The notes below the pieces were generated by a model. That model was given only the letters and a program-made list of their open reading frames with translations, was not told the DNA's origin and did no database searches. A stretch of DNA of 64,000 bases from Lithodes maja (taxonomy: Eukaryota; Arthropoda; Malacostraca; Decapoda; Lithodidae), in assembly GCA_037953745.1 (NCBI GenBank), contig JBAKBP010007468.1, positions 17,501-81,500 on the forward strand, given 5' to 3'. The stretch's first letter is position 1, and every line of letters starts with the position of its first letter. Made by a program: the position numbers and the translations under genes. Shown here one piece after another: positions 42,831 through 52,856 of this stretch.

Positions 42831-44534
42831 ACGTATCTTGATCCTCAAGTGGTTAACTTGATGAATCTAGATAGCACAGAGATATATATTAAGGTATCAG
42901 TCAGCTGAAGGCAAAACAAAAGTAAAATCTAATAAAATGATTTCCTGTTGTTGCTTCCTTTCCTTTTGGATCTTAGGACTTAGTATCCTTTATTGACGGA
43001 TACTCTTTAATTATGAAAAATACTGAAACTAATAATAATTTATTAAAGTCATGTAGTATTTATAAAGAATTATTATTTAACCGAAGCTTAGTAGGTTATG
43101 GTTATGAACCGAAGAAGTTATATCTAAAGAAGGACTATTAATTCTATAAAAAGTCTTGAAAGATAAATATTAAAGTAAGAATATTTCTGTCTCTTACCCT
43201 TTTTGAAATGAATAAATAGTTTTCTTATAATTATGTCCTTTTATTTATATTTAAATGTAGTTATTATTCTTGGTTCTTGTCTTACGTTAACAGAATTATA
43301 TTATTATTATCATCAGGATTAATATCAAAGTCACATAAAAAGTTAGATATATATTTAATAATTAGTTAAATGTATTTCTTAACCACGTAACATTGAGGTT
43401 TGATTATGATTAAATTAAGTTACAGGATCGCTTGATCATAGATTCGATTCAGGTCTCACTCAAATAATATGAAAAGCAAAAATAATATTTTGAAGCTAAA
43501 AGAATTTTCTTCAGCTTAGGAAATCACTAGAAGTAATATTAACACAGCCATGTTAGTCTAAGGCGATATAACTAATAGGAGACAATAGCATCACCGTACT
43601 AAGCACCGTTAAGCAATGTAAGCTTAATTAAAAGAAAATGAAAGAACTCGTAAGTATTAATATAAAACAATAGTATTACTTTCATCATAACCCAATTACT
43701 TAAAGAGTTGCTTTAGTCCACAAGTTAGTCAACTAAAATAGTTAAGTACATAATAATAGCGTTAACGTTAATTCGCAATCAAATAGTTAAGTACATAAAT
43801 AGTAGCGTTAACATTAATTCGCAATCAAATAGTTAAGTACATAAATAGTAGCGTTAACGTTAATTCGCAATCAAATAGTTAAGCACATAATAATAGCGAT
43901 AACGTTAATTCCCAATCAAATAGTTAAGTACATAAATAGTAGCGTTAACGTTACTTCGCAATCAAATAGTTAAGCACATAATAATAGCGTTAACGTTAAT
44001 TCCCAATCAAATAGTTAAGTACATAAATAGTAGCGTTAACGTCCCAATCACATATCTCACTAACCAACATAACGTAAGTGTTTACACCGAACACACTTAA
44101 CACACTTATATAATCTGACTGACAGTGTCAAACCCATTATAATACTTCACCCCGTCTTCCTCCAGCTGCAAGTTCACCTTCCCCAACTCCAAATGAGACT
44201 GATTTGAATGCCCACAACTCGGGTCTTATATACTAAACAATGATGGTGTAGGAACGAATCAGGAGGCGAGTGATGGTGCCTCGAGTTGCATAGCAGATGC
44301 CTGGTCCAATCACAGCTCCTGGCGTCGATCATACGTCATAGCGTCGGGTCATCGAAGTAGTTTGCAGGGTCCCCTATGACGCACGCAGGTGTGAAGGCTT
44401 GTTTGCTGGTATGCCGGCGAGCTGGTTTCCCACTCGCTGGTTCGCTCGCTAGTCTGCTTCGCTGCTTGGGTAGTTTGACACTCCTTCAACTCTAATTCTA
44501 ACTCTTAAATTAACATACAGGGCTCCGTATGTCA
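42827..44534 (-). repeat. G2 3' LTR (1,708 bp)
   Basis: Plus-strand text runs from TGTTACGTATCTTGATCC to CAGGGCTCCGTATGTCA (minus strand TG...CA). It holds about seven VNTR units at 43736-44045. Confidence 0.9.
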
Positions 44535-44548
44535 GACCTCCCCCCTAG
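44535..44548 (-). other. G2 polypurine tract
   Basis: The minus strand reads CTAGGGGGGAGGTC directly before the 3' LTR TGACATACGG. Confidence 0.8.
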
Positions 44549-44799
44549 AAAAGAGTTTAAGGAGTATAGTACATAATATTAAACATAATACATAAATAGA
44601 TTCACCACCAGATTGGCAACAGCAAGATTATAATGAGGATATAATAAGGATATCACCCAAAGTAGGCAACGTCTCCAGGTACCACATCAGAACATAGCCG
44701 GAACGTAGCTGGAGCGTTATTCGAACTGCAAGGCATCTCACAGCTGAAGGCTTGAAAGCGCACTACTAAAGCATAATATTTACCTCGCTACAAGGGAGA

Positions 44800-45160
44800 G
44801 CTAATTGCCAAAATCCTCTCATTAAATTATTCTTACTGCTGTATGAGGCCAACCTGGTAAATGTAATCTTTGATCCGTGGCAGTGGGTAGGTATCGTTCT
44901 TTGTGACAGCATTAACTTGCCTATAGTCTCTACAAAACCTATGGCTCCTGTCTGGCTTTTGGCACAAGTATGACCGGACTACTCCACTGGCTTAAGGCCC
45001 TTGTGATCAGCTGGTTTGAAAAAATGAAGTCAAGCTCGACCTGCAGTATACTCCTGCGTTATGGTGAGACACGGTAGGGGGATAGTTTAATGGGAGTTGC
45101 ATCCCCTACGTCGATGTCGTGCACGGCCAAAGACGTGAGCCCTGGAGTATCACGGAACAC
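44800..45160 (-). pseudogene. G2 RT N-terminal remnant
   Basis: Downstream of integrase, frame-broken pieces read VHDIDVGDATPIKLSPYRVS, ITRALSQWSSPVILVPK, then in another frame FCRDYRQVNAVTKNDTYPLP, and finally GFWQLALPCSE. These are the fingers region of a gypsy RT (normal pattern LVPKxDGxxRFCxDYRKVN ... TYPLPR). RT palm catalytic motifs and RNase H are absent before the polypurine tract. The piece shows that RT followed INT in the parent element. Confidence 0.75.
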
Positions 45161-45203
45161 ACTGGGAGACTGAGATAAAACAGAGATTAGTTGGTTCGCT
45201 TGA

Positions 45204-46796
45204 TCAGACGGAAGATGACATAGTTGAGATGGTATTTCCCCCCCAAGCTACTGAATTATACTGAAAGTTGGATAGGCTACATGACAAGTCAAAGTCTGCA
45301 TGGATACCTTCAGGCTCTGGAACAGTCTGTTGCGGGTCAGTAAGAGAACTGAAGACTTCGTCCGCACCAGGCTGTCCACAGGTCCTGACATTCACTGCCA
45401 CAGTGGGAGAATCTGGAAGAGAGGAATCAGGGGACCTATGGTAGGGTTTCAACATATTTATATGGAATACTTGCGTGGGCTTTCTCCTGTCTGGGGTAGT
45501 TACTAGATAATCGGTAATGCTCACCCTCCGAATGATCTTATATGGGCCCCTGAACTTGGCAGATAAAGGTTGGCCAAAAAGGGGGAGCAGGACCAAAACC
45601 TCAACACCGGGCTGAAACTCCCTCTCACGGGCTTTTCTGTCATACCAGGTCTTCATGGAGCTTTTAGCCACTGTCAAGTTTTGAGCGGCAAACTCACATG
45701 AGGATCTCAGCCGGGTTTTGAAATCTGAAACATACTTGAGGAGGTTTTGGTTCCCCTCCTGCCCAACTAGGCTATCCTGCAATAGTTGCAAAGGACCTCT
45801 TACCTGGTGACCGAAAACTAGCTCATTAGGGGAAAAACCCAGGGATTCAGTTGGAACCTCACGAGTAGCAAATAAAAGAAACGGTACCCCCTTATCCCAC
45901 TCAACTCCGGTCTCTGTACAATACTTACGTAACATCCCCTTTAATGTCTGATGATATCGTTCAAGAACCCCTTGACTCTCTGGGTGGTAGGTGCTAGACT
46001 TAACATGCTCGATACCCAACTCCTTCAGGGACTGCTGAAAAATGTTAGAGGTAAAATTAGTTCCTTGATCACTTTGCACCTCATGGGGGAAACCCATTCT
46101 GGTGAAGAATTTGAGCAGTTCCTTGATGACAGTTGGAGCAGAGGTAGTCCTTAAGGGTATAGCCTCTGGGTAGCGAGTTACCATGTCCATGATAGTTAAT
46201 AAATAAATGTTACCTTGGGAAGTCTTAGGCAATGGGCCTACAATGTCCACTACCACCCGAGTAAAAGGATTCTCGAAAACGGGCAAGGGCACCAGAGGAT
46301 GTACAGGCACCTTCTGATTGAGTTTTCCTATCATCTGGCAAGTGTGACACACTCTACAAAACTCCACTACATCTGCACGCATTCCTGGCCAGTGAAAGTG
46401 GGCTCTGATTCTGTCTAGAGTTTTTCTCACACCGAGGTGTCCTGCCAATGGTATACAATGTGCCATTTCCAAGATATCTCTACGACAAGGTTTGGGGACT
46501 ACTACTTGATGGACGTCCCAGGCCCCGTCATCGATTGGTCTGTGTGGCTGTCTCCATCTATGCCGCAATACTCCTCGTTTGAGGTAGAAACATTCACCAC
46601 CCTCCTTCTCACATTCCTCTTCACTCACGGACCTGGCAGCTAACTCCTTGCATTCACTATCATCTCTCTGTAGCTCTACCAGGCCACTAGGACAATTTGG
46701 AGGGGTTTCATGGTCATCGTTAGGGTCAAGATGAGCCATAAAGGTGTCAGATAAATCCATCTCAGTCACATCAGGCACAGTTGGAGCGTCATTCAC
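45204..46796 (-). CDS. G2 pol: integrase
   Basis: 530 codons from ATG 46796, in the same frame as the upstream gag-PR and separated from it by one TAA at 46812. The zinc domain is HCIPLAGHLG with CHTC (His113, His120, Cys150, Cys153). The catalytic core is VVVDIVGPLP (Asp184), QSDQGTNF (Asp243) and GVLERYHQTLK (Glu279), with the D,D35E spacing. The C-terminal GPY/F module is LSAKFRGPYKIIRR (about 390-405), followed by a low-similarity tail leading toward RT. The frame is intact over all integrase domains. The stop upstream could be a mutation or a read-through site; mutation is simpler. Confidence 0.85.
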   Translation of the reverse strand: MNDAPTVPDVTEMDLSDTFMAHLDPNDDHETPPNCPSGLVELQRDDSECKELAARSVSEEECEKEGGECFYLKRGVLRHRWRQPHRPIDDGAWDVHQVVVPKPCRRDILEMAHCIPLAGHLGVRKTLDRIRAHFHWPGMRADVVEFCRVCHTCQMIGKLNQKVPVHPLVPLPVFENPFTRVVVDIVGPLPKTSQGNIYLLTIMDMVTRYPEAIPLRTTSAPTVIKELLKFFTRMGFPHEVQSDQGTNFTSNIFQQSLKELGIEHVKSSTYHPESQGVLERYHQTLKGMLRKYCTETGVEWDKGVPFLLFATREVPTESLGFSPNELVFGHQVRGPLQLLQDSLVGQEGNQNLLKYVSDFKTRLRSSCEFAAQNLTVAKSSMKTWYDRKAREREFQPGVEVLVLLPLFGQPLSAKFRGPYKIIRRVSITDYLVTTPDRRKPTQVFHINMLKPYHRSPDSSLPDSPTVAVNVRTCGQPGADEVFSSLTDPQQTVPEPEGIHADFDLSCSLSNFQYNSVAWGGNTISTMSSSV

Positions 46797-46811
46797 ACTC
46801 TCATCATCCCT

Positions 46812-48281
46812 TTAATCAACTCTTACATTCGGTACATTTCTGTCTGAGGGAACTGCTACTTGAGACATTGAACGTGTGACAGCACACACAGGGAAAACAG
46901 TTGGCATCTCCTTTTCGAGCTCACCGGTTAGTGGCTCGTTAACAGGGGAAAGTGACAAAATGGGGTCTGGTCGGACCTTCTCACCTGCTACATCATTCCC
47001 CAAAAGGAGTGTTACCCCAGGCACAGGGATATCTTGGGATCTACACAAAGCTATGGTGGCCTCACCCTGTAGTAACTCACATTCAATTTCGCCTTTTACC
47101 AAGTGTGCATAAAATTGGCCTCCAGCACCTCTCATTACAACTGGTTCGCCAGGTGGGCACTCAGTGTAAGGATTCTCCATGAGGGTGCTAGTAGAACCTG
47201 TGTCTCTCAGAATTTTTACCTCATGCATACAACCATTTAATCTCACGTTGCCAGATGAAATAAAGGGACGGTAACTGTCCTGCATTGATGGTGAAATTAT
47301 TATTGGCTTAACCCTAGTGGGTTGCACCACACATGCTACTACACCCCTGTCTAGATGATTTACGTTAGCTGCTAGGTACTCCTTCTGTCGAGAGTCCTGC
47401 ATTAAAGGAACTTTTGGTACTAGGTACTCGTTCTGTCGGGAGTCTTGCATTAAGGGAACATTTGGAGTTTGAGATACGGCAGCAACTGTCTGCCCCGATC
47501 TCTCGGTTCTCTCCTTGGCCCAGCACTGATAAGCTAGGTGGCCTCTCTTGCCACAAAAAGTACATACTTTAGGGGATACGGGAACGTTCCCTCTTTGAGC
47601 ATTACTATTAGTTTGGGGCCCACCTCTGTTACCATTGCCCTGAGTCGCATTTTTAGTTGGGGGAACAATTCTATTTTGGCTAGCTGGGGAAGACGTTATA
47701 GGCTTGTGACTGGGTCTGTCAGATTTGTGATTGGGATACTTAAAATTAGAACTAGAATTATCGTAGGGCTTCTTTCCACGAAATTTGTTGTTGAGCATGT
47801 ATGTGTCAGCCATGTCAGCAGCGTCGGCAAGACAATCTACCTTTTTCCCCTTTAAATGATAGGATACAGAAGAATCAATTTTCCATAGGAAATTTTCTAA
47901 CAGGACTAACTCCTTCAGATCGTTGTAGCTTGTGACTTTCTTACTCTTGACCCAATGATTGAAAGTTTTAGTCATGGTCCTGGCAAATACCTTATGGGTT
48001 TCTTCTACTTTCTTCTGTTTTTTACGGAAAGATTGCCTGTAAGCCTCAGGCTGCAATTGATAGGTTTTTAGGATAGCTTCTTTGAGATTGTCATAATCCT
48101 GCCTAACTTCTGCTACTTCTGACAAATACGTGGCTCGAGCCTGCCCTGTCAAAACAGTTTGTAACATAAAAGGCCATTGATCTCTTCTCCACTTCATACC
48201 TCCAGCAACTTCCTCAAACAAAACAAAGAAATCCTGCATATTATCCTCAGTAAAAGGTGGAATGACACTAGTCATAGTCAA
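46812..48281 (-). CDS. G2 gag (capsid, zinc knuckle) fused to protease
   Basis: 489 codons from ATG 48281. The true gag start is upstream, in the frame of 48748-48278. The capsid-like segment (about 10-165) has LQPEAYRQSFRKK, FNHWVKSKK and ELVLLENFL, SCAN-like as in G1. A Ser/Asn-rich linker and a CCHC knuckle follow (Cys240, Cys243, His248, Cys253). A tandem 18-residue repeat (VPLMQDSRQNEYL twice, 275-303) precedes the retropepsin protease with ILRDTGSTSTLM (Asp360) and VTLLLGNDVAG. Gag and protease share one frame here, unlike G1. Confidence 0.85.
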   Translation of the reverse strand: MTMTSVIPPFTEDNMQDFFVLFEEVAGGMKWRRDQWPFMLQTVLTGQARATYLSEVAEVRQDYDNLKEAILKTYQLQPEAYRQSFRKKQKKVEETHKVFARTMTKTFNHWVKSKKVTSYNDLKELVLLENFLWKIDSSVSYHLKGKKVDCLADAADMADTYMLNNKFRGKKPYDNSSSNFKYPNHKSDRPSHKPITSSPASQNRIVPPTKNATQGNGNRGGPQTNSNAQRGNVPVSPKVCTFCGKRGHLAYQCWAKERTERSGQTVAAVSQTPNVPLMQDSRQNEYLVPKVPLMQDSRQKEYLAANVNHLDRGVVACVVQPTRVKPIIISPSMQDSYRPFISSGNVRLNGCMHEVKILRDTGSTSTLMENPYTECPPGEPVVMRGAGGQFYAHLVKGEIECELLQGEATIALCRSQDIPVPGVTLLLGNDVAGEKVRPDPILSLSPVNEPLTGELEKEMPTVFPVCAVTRSMSQVAVPSDRNVPNVRVD

Positions 48282-48800
48282 TCCCAGAGGGGAGCAATTA
48301 AGGGAGCATTTGTATTGACATTTAGTTGAGCCGTACGATATTGATATTCACATTGTTCCGTCGTTGCTCTGGCTTTTATGCTGGCTTCTTCGGTATTTGC
48401 TCTGGCTTGTTCGGCATTTATTCTGGCTAGTTCTATATTTAGTCCGGCTTGTTCGGTAGTTGCTTTTATTCTGGCTAGTTCTAGTTCGACATTTAGTCTG
48501 GCTTGTTCGGCATTTGCTTCGGTATTTATTCTGGTTTGTTCGGTCTTTATTCTGGCTAGTTCCAGTACTTGATCACCAGTCAAACCAGGTGGCACTTGTT
48601 CATCAAGTTGGCTAGGTTTACTCGGGATCCCACCAACTGCTCCGTCACCCTCCCCGCCTTCTACAGGGAACAAGTGGGTTTTTATGGTCTGAGCCACCTC
48701 TACTTTGGACATGTTTGAGACAGTTAACTGGAGATGTGAGGCAAGCACTTTCAGTTCAGATTTTGACAGACGGTCAATATCAGGGGCTGTGGGTTCTGAT
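48278..48800 (-). pseudogene. G2 gag N-terminus, frameshifted from the capsid
   Basis: The open stretch encodes a SAP-like segment (LSKSELKVLASHLQL to EVAQTIKTHL), then an Ala/Glu/Arg-rich coiled coil built of repeats such as LARIKTEQTRINTEANAEQA. It ends at TGA 48278-48280; one extra base near there puts the capsid (48281-) in another frame. A likely original ATG lies near 48820 but is itself out of frame by a small indel. Confidence 0.75.
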
Positions 48801-48903
48801 TCTATGAAAACTCGAGCATCTTAGTCATTAATTAGTTGAAGCATGATTAATATTTGAAGTTAAGTAGTGAAACGTTAATGAAACTGAGTGAAACTGTATG
48901 AAA

Positions 48904-48924
48904 CGAATCCTGGCGAGGTCGCCA
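48904..48924 (-). other. G2 primer-binding site
   Basis: Six bases after the 5' LTR the minus strand has TGGCGACCTCGCCAGGATTC. The plus strand (CGAATCCTGGCGAGGTCGCC plus A) reads like a tRNA 3' end from the T loop to CCA. tRNA-Arg is likely but not proven. Confidence 0.75.
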
Positions 48925-49823
48925 CTCTTCTGTTACGTATCTTGATCCTCAAGTGGTTAACTTGATGAATCTAGATAGCACAGAGATATACAGTATATTA
49001 AGGTATCAGTCAGCTGAAGGCAAAACAAAAGTAAAATCTAATAAAATGATTTCCTGTTGTTGCTTCCTTTCCTTTTGGATCTTAGGACTTAGTATCCTTT
49101 ATTGACTGATACTCTTTAATTATGAAAAATACTGAAACTAATTAAAGTCATGTAGTATTTATAAAGAATTACTATTTAACCGAAGCTTAGTAGGCTATGG
49201 TTATGAACCGAAGAAGTTATATCTAAAGAAGGACTATTAATTCTATAAAAAGTCTTGAAAGATAAATATTAAAGTAAGAATATTTCTGTCTCTTACCCTT
49301 TTTGAAATGAATAAATAGTTTTCTTATATGTCCTTTTATTTATATTTAAATGTAGTTATTATTCTTGGTTCTTGTCTTACGTTAACAGAATTATATTATT
49401 ATCATCAGGATTAATATCAAAGTCACATAAAAAGTTAGATATAAATTTAATAATTAGTTAAATGTATTTCATAACCACGTAACATTGAGGTTTGATTATG
49501 AGTAAATTAAGTTACAGGAGCGCTTCATAGATTCGATTCAGGTCTCACTCAAATAATATGAAAAGCAAAAATAATATTTTGAAGCTAAAAGAATTTTCTT
49601 CAGCTTAGGAAATCACTAGAAGTAATATTAACACAGCCATGTTAGTCTAAGGCGATATTACTAATAGGAGACAATAGCATCACCGTACTAAGCACCGTTA
49701 AGCAATGTAAGCTTAATTAAAAGAAAATGAAAGAACTCGTAAGTATTAATATAAAACAATAGTATTACTTTCATCATAACCCAATTACTTAAAGAGTTGC
49801 TTTAGTCCACAAGTTAGTCAACT

Positions 49824-50670
49824 AAAATAGTTAACCCGTGGAGCCCCGGCTAGTTTTGTAATGTTTGCGCACCAGAACCCGGCCGGTTTTCAAAAAATGG
49901 TTTTATTCCAGAAACAATAGCGAATGGGTTAGGAATGAAGGAAAAACCACGAAAAACCGCTCAAAAAGCTTAAAAAATGGTCCTACAGAGCCCCCGAAAA
50001 CGGATTTTACAAGAGTAAAAAATTGAAGGCAATTATCCCAAAAAACCAGGTTATTGCGCGCTCGCGCGCACGCACGTGGACTTTGAGAGTTTTCAACCAT
50101 CGGCACGGTTGCGTGGGATACGTACACAGTTCCCATACAAATCTGAGCCCTCTTGAGTGGCTACACCTGGGGTTACGGTCGGCGCAATTAGGGTGACGCG
50201 TCAGGCGCGTCTCTGGGGCTGTGCGTTACATACATCGCCGACGCGTCAGACGCGTCGCTGGGGCTGTACGGGTTAAGTACATAATAAGAGCGTTAACGTT
50301 AATTCCCAATCAAATAGTTAATTACATAAATAGTAGCATTAACGTTAATTCGCAATCAAATAGTTAAGCACACAATAATAGCGTTAACGTTAATTCCCAA
50401 TCAAATAGTTAAGTACATAAATAGTAGCGTTAACGTTAATTCCCAATCAAATAGTTAAGTACATAAATAGTAGCGTTAACGTTAATTCGCAATCAAATAG
50501 TTAAGCACATAATAATAGCGTTAACGTTAATTTTCAATCAAATAGTTAAGTACATAAATAGTAGCGTTAACGTTAATTCGCAATCAAATAGTTAAGCACA
50601 TAATAATAGCGTTAACGTTAATTCCCAATCAAATAGTTAAGTACATAAATAGTAGCGTTAACGTCCCAAT
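49824..50670. repeat. 45-bp VNTR in the G2 5' LTR, about 9 copies, interrupted
   Basis: Units contain AAATAGTTAAGTACATAAAT and GTAGCGTTAACGTTAATTC. The first unit is split by the TTAA element at 49835-50272. Confidence 0.9.
49835..50272. mobile_element. 438-bp TTAA-flanked element in the G2 5' LTR
   Basis: TTAA at 49831-49834 and 50273-50276. Inverted ends CCCGTGGAGCCCCGGC and CCCGTACAGCCCCAGC. The right end holds a direct duplication (ACGCGTCAGGCGCGTCTCTG near 50195 and ACGCGTCAGACGCGTCGCTG near 50241). The CpG-rich body contrasts with the AT-rich LTR. Non-coding. It inserted after G2. Confidence 0.85.
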
Positions 50671-51169
50671 CACATATCTCACTAACCAACATAACGTAAG
50701 TGTTTACACCGAACACACTTAACGCACACTTATATAATCTGACTGACAGTCACAAACCCATTATAATACTTCATCCCGTCTTCCTCCAGCTGCAAGTTCA
50801 CCTTCCCCAACTCCAAATGAGACTGATTTGAATGCCCACAACTTGGGTCTTATATACTAAACAATGATGGTGTAGGAACGAATCAGGAGGCGAGTGATGG
50901 TGCGCGCCCCTATCATAGCTCCTCGAGTTGCATAGCAGGTGCCTGGTCCAATCACAGCTCCTGGCGTCGATCATACGTCATAGCGTCGGGTCATCGAAGT
51001 AGTTTGCAGGGTCCCCTATGACGCACGCAGGTGTGAAGGCTTGTTTGCTGGCGATCTGGTTTCCCACTCGCTGGTTCGCTCGCTAGTCTGCTTCGCCGCT
51101 TGGGTAGTTTGACACTCCTTCAACTCTAATTCTAACTCTTAAATTAACATACAGGGCTCCGTATGTCAG

Positions 51170-51196
51170 CATATATATATACAGTATATATATATG
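51170..51196. repeat. (TA)n right of G2
   Basis: ATATATATATACAGTATATA-type run. Confidence 0.85.
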
Positions 51197-51309
51197 ATTT
51201 GTGCTTACAATATGCATAGTAATTATTAGATTGCGTTCATCCAAGACCGTATTCAAAATTGTTACACACATTTATTTCGCCATCACCTGTACCTACCTGA
51301 ATGGAGTTT

Positions 51310-51622
51310 CCAGTATATTCAGACTATCTGGGTTTTGTAGGTATGGATAGTTGGTGCATGTATATCTTACAATGAGTGTTGGTGACACCACAGATGCTTG
51401 AGGGACTCCATTTGTAACATTTCTGGTGTTCGGTAACTGGCTGGAAAATGTTACATGTGCACATCTGCCTGCTAGGTAGTTGGTCAGCCATCCTGTCTGT
51501 GTTGTTGAGCATGTTGTGTGAAAAATGTTGTTTGTATGGTTGTAGTGTGGAATGGCATCAAATGCTTTACTAATGTCAATTGTAACGAGAAGCGTTGTGT
51601 GAGTTTGCCTCTAATCTAACCA
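51310..51622 (-). pseudogene. Fragment of a non-LTR reverse transcriptase
   Basis: One minus-strand frame without an ATG reads LLVTIDISKAFDAIPHYNH, GWLTNYLAGRCAHVTF and TNGVPQASVVSPTLIV. These are the catalytic-Asp motif (IDxSKAFD), the WLxxYLxGR motif and the GVPQxSVxSPxL motif of LINE reverse transcriptases, jockey/I-like in flavour and distinct from CR1 and L2 here. The YxDD motif is missing. The fragment ends abruptly at both sides. It lies in otherwise unassigned sequence. Confidence 0.7.
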
Positions 51623-52856
51623 AAACACCTTTTGTGTGAGGTCTTACAACCTAAGGCTGTGTTGTGCGGTAGTTTGAGGACTACGAGATGTGGTTAGTTG
51701 AAGTATAAGGTGTTCGGTGACTTATTGAGAGTGAAGAGGCAGTGTGAAAAAGGGTAGCTCAGCAGGGTATTTAATGTGTTTGGGGATTGTGATGATGATA
51801 CCATGCATCCAGAAATGGGCATTGTATTGTGTGAATAAATGTGGTTTGATAAGGGTATACTGTTCTAGAGTATAATATTGTACTAGGGTATAATGTAACT
51901 CTTAAGAAATAATGTTTTTTGTTTAGAGTTGTTAAAGGCTTATGGAAGGAAGAGGATTATGATCCAACATGTATATTACTAGTAGTGTAAAGTTTGTCTC
52001 AGGTGCCAAGTTATTTGATGTAAAACATGATTATCGTAAATATAATTTACTTTGCCTATATATTTTGTACTTTCGTTTTACTATTTTGCAATACTCAAAA
52101 CATAATTCATAATATTGAACTTGTGAATCATCAAAAATGTTCCCAATGATTATAATATTTATAATAATATTGATAACAAGCACACACAGTATATGTCACT
52201 CATCGTTCACAAATAATGCATTACGCACATACTATCGACGCAAGTTTAGGTATTAACAGCTTTATTTTTAATACAATAATATACATCATCTACATTAGAC
52301 ACCTTCCCAAGATAAGAAGAAAACAACATAAGTGAAAGAAAATAAAGCCACCTAGTAATTGTCTTTGTGTTTTCTTGCTTGTTCCGATTTCCTTAACACG
52401 ATTTTCCACTTGTTCCAAAGTCCACTAACTGTTCGCAAGAATACTCAATCAAGACTGTTTTTGGGAGGAAACCGTATATTTAAGCAGCAGCGGAGGAGAA
52501 AGTCGTGAGGGATATTGCTAGTATTGTGAATTTGTATGTATTGTAGCCTTAACTGTATTCTTTAATATATTACATGTTTAGATATATGTTTAAAGAACAA
52601 CTAACCTTCCAATAATTATACACTAAGTATCCAAGCATTACGAACTAAATGTATTCGAATTCCGTGTATCCTGTCATGACTAAAACACCCACAATAATAC
52701 CATCTCAGTTAGCTGAACAAGTGAACATATTATATATTTTGAAACTCTGATTTTGATTATGTCTATAGTCTAGTTGGGCCTTTGTATCTAAGTTTTTTAA
52801 GATGCCAGAAATCATCTATCACATAGTTTGCCTATTCGAATAGAGAAACAACACAG
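51623..52856. other. Unassigned AT-rich sequence
   Basis: No coding frame or repeat recognised. Confidence 0.45.

Larger units (their letters stand above)
42827..51168 (-). mobile_element. Ty3/gypsy element G2, Gmr1-like, truncated pol
   Basis: Minus-strand LTR element: 5' LTR 48931-51168, primer site, gag, PR, INT, an RT remnant, polypurine tract, 3' LTR 42827-44534. The order is again PR-INT-RT. RNase H and most of RT are missing, so G2 is a deleted copy. Its LTR defines the family of S1 and S2. TA-rich sequence lies on both sides, so the exact target duplication cannot be read. Confidence 0.85.
48931..51168 (-). repeat. G2 5' LTR (2,238 bp with inserted element)
   Basis: Same ends as the 3' LTR. 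Without the 442 bases of TTAA element plus duplication it is 1,796 bp. It carries about nine VNTR units. Confidence 0.9.
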
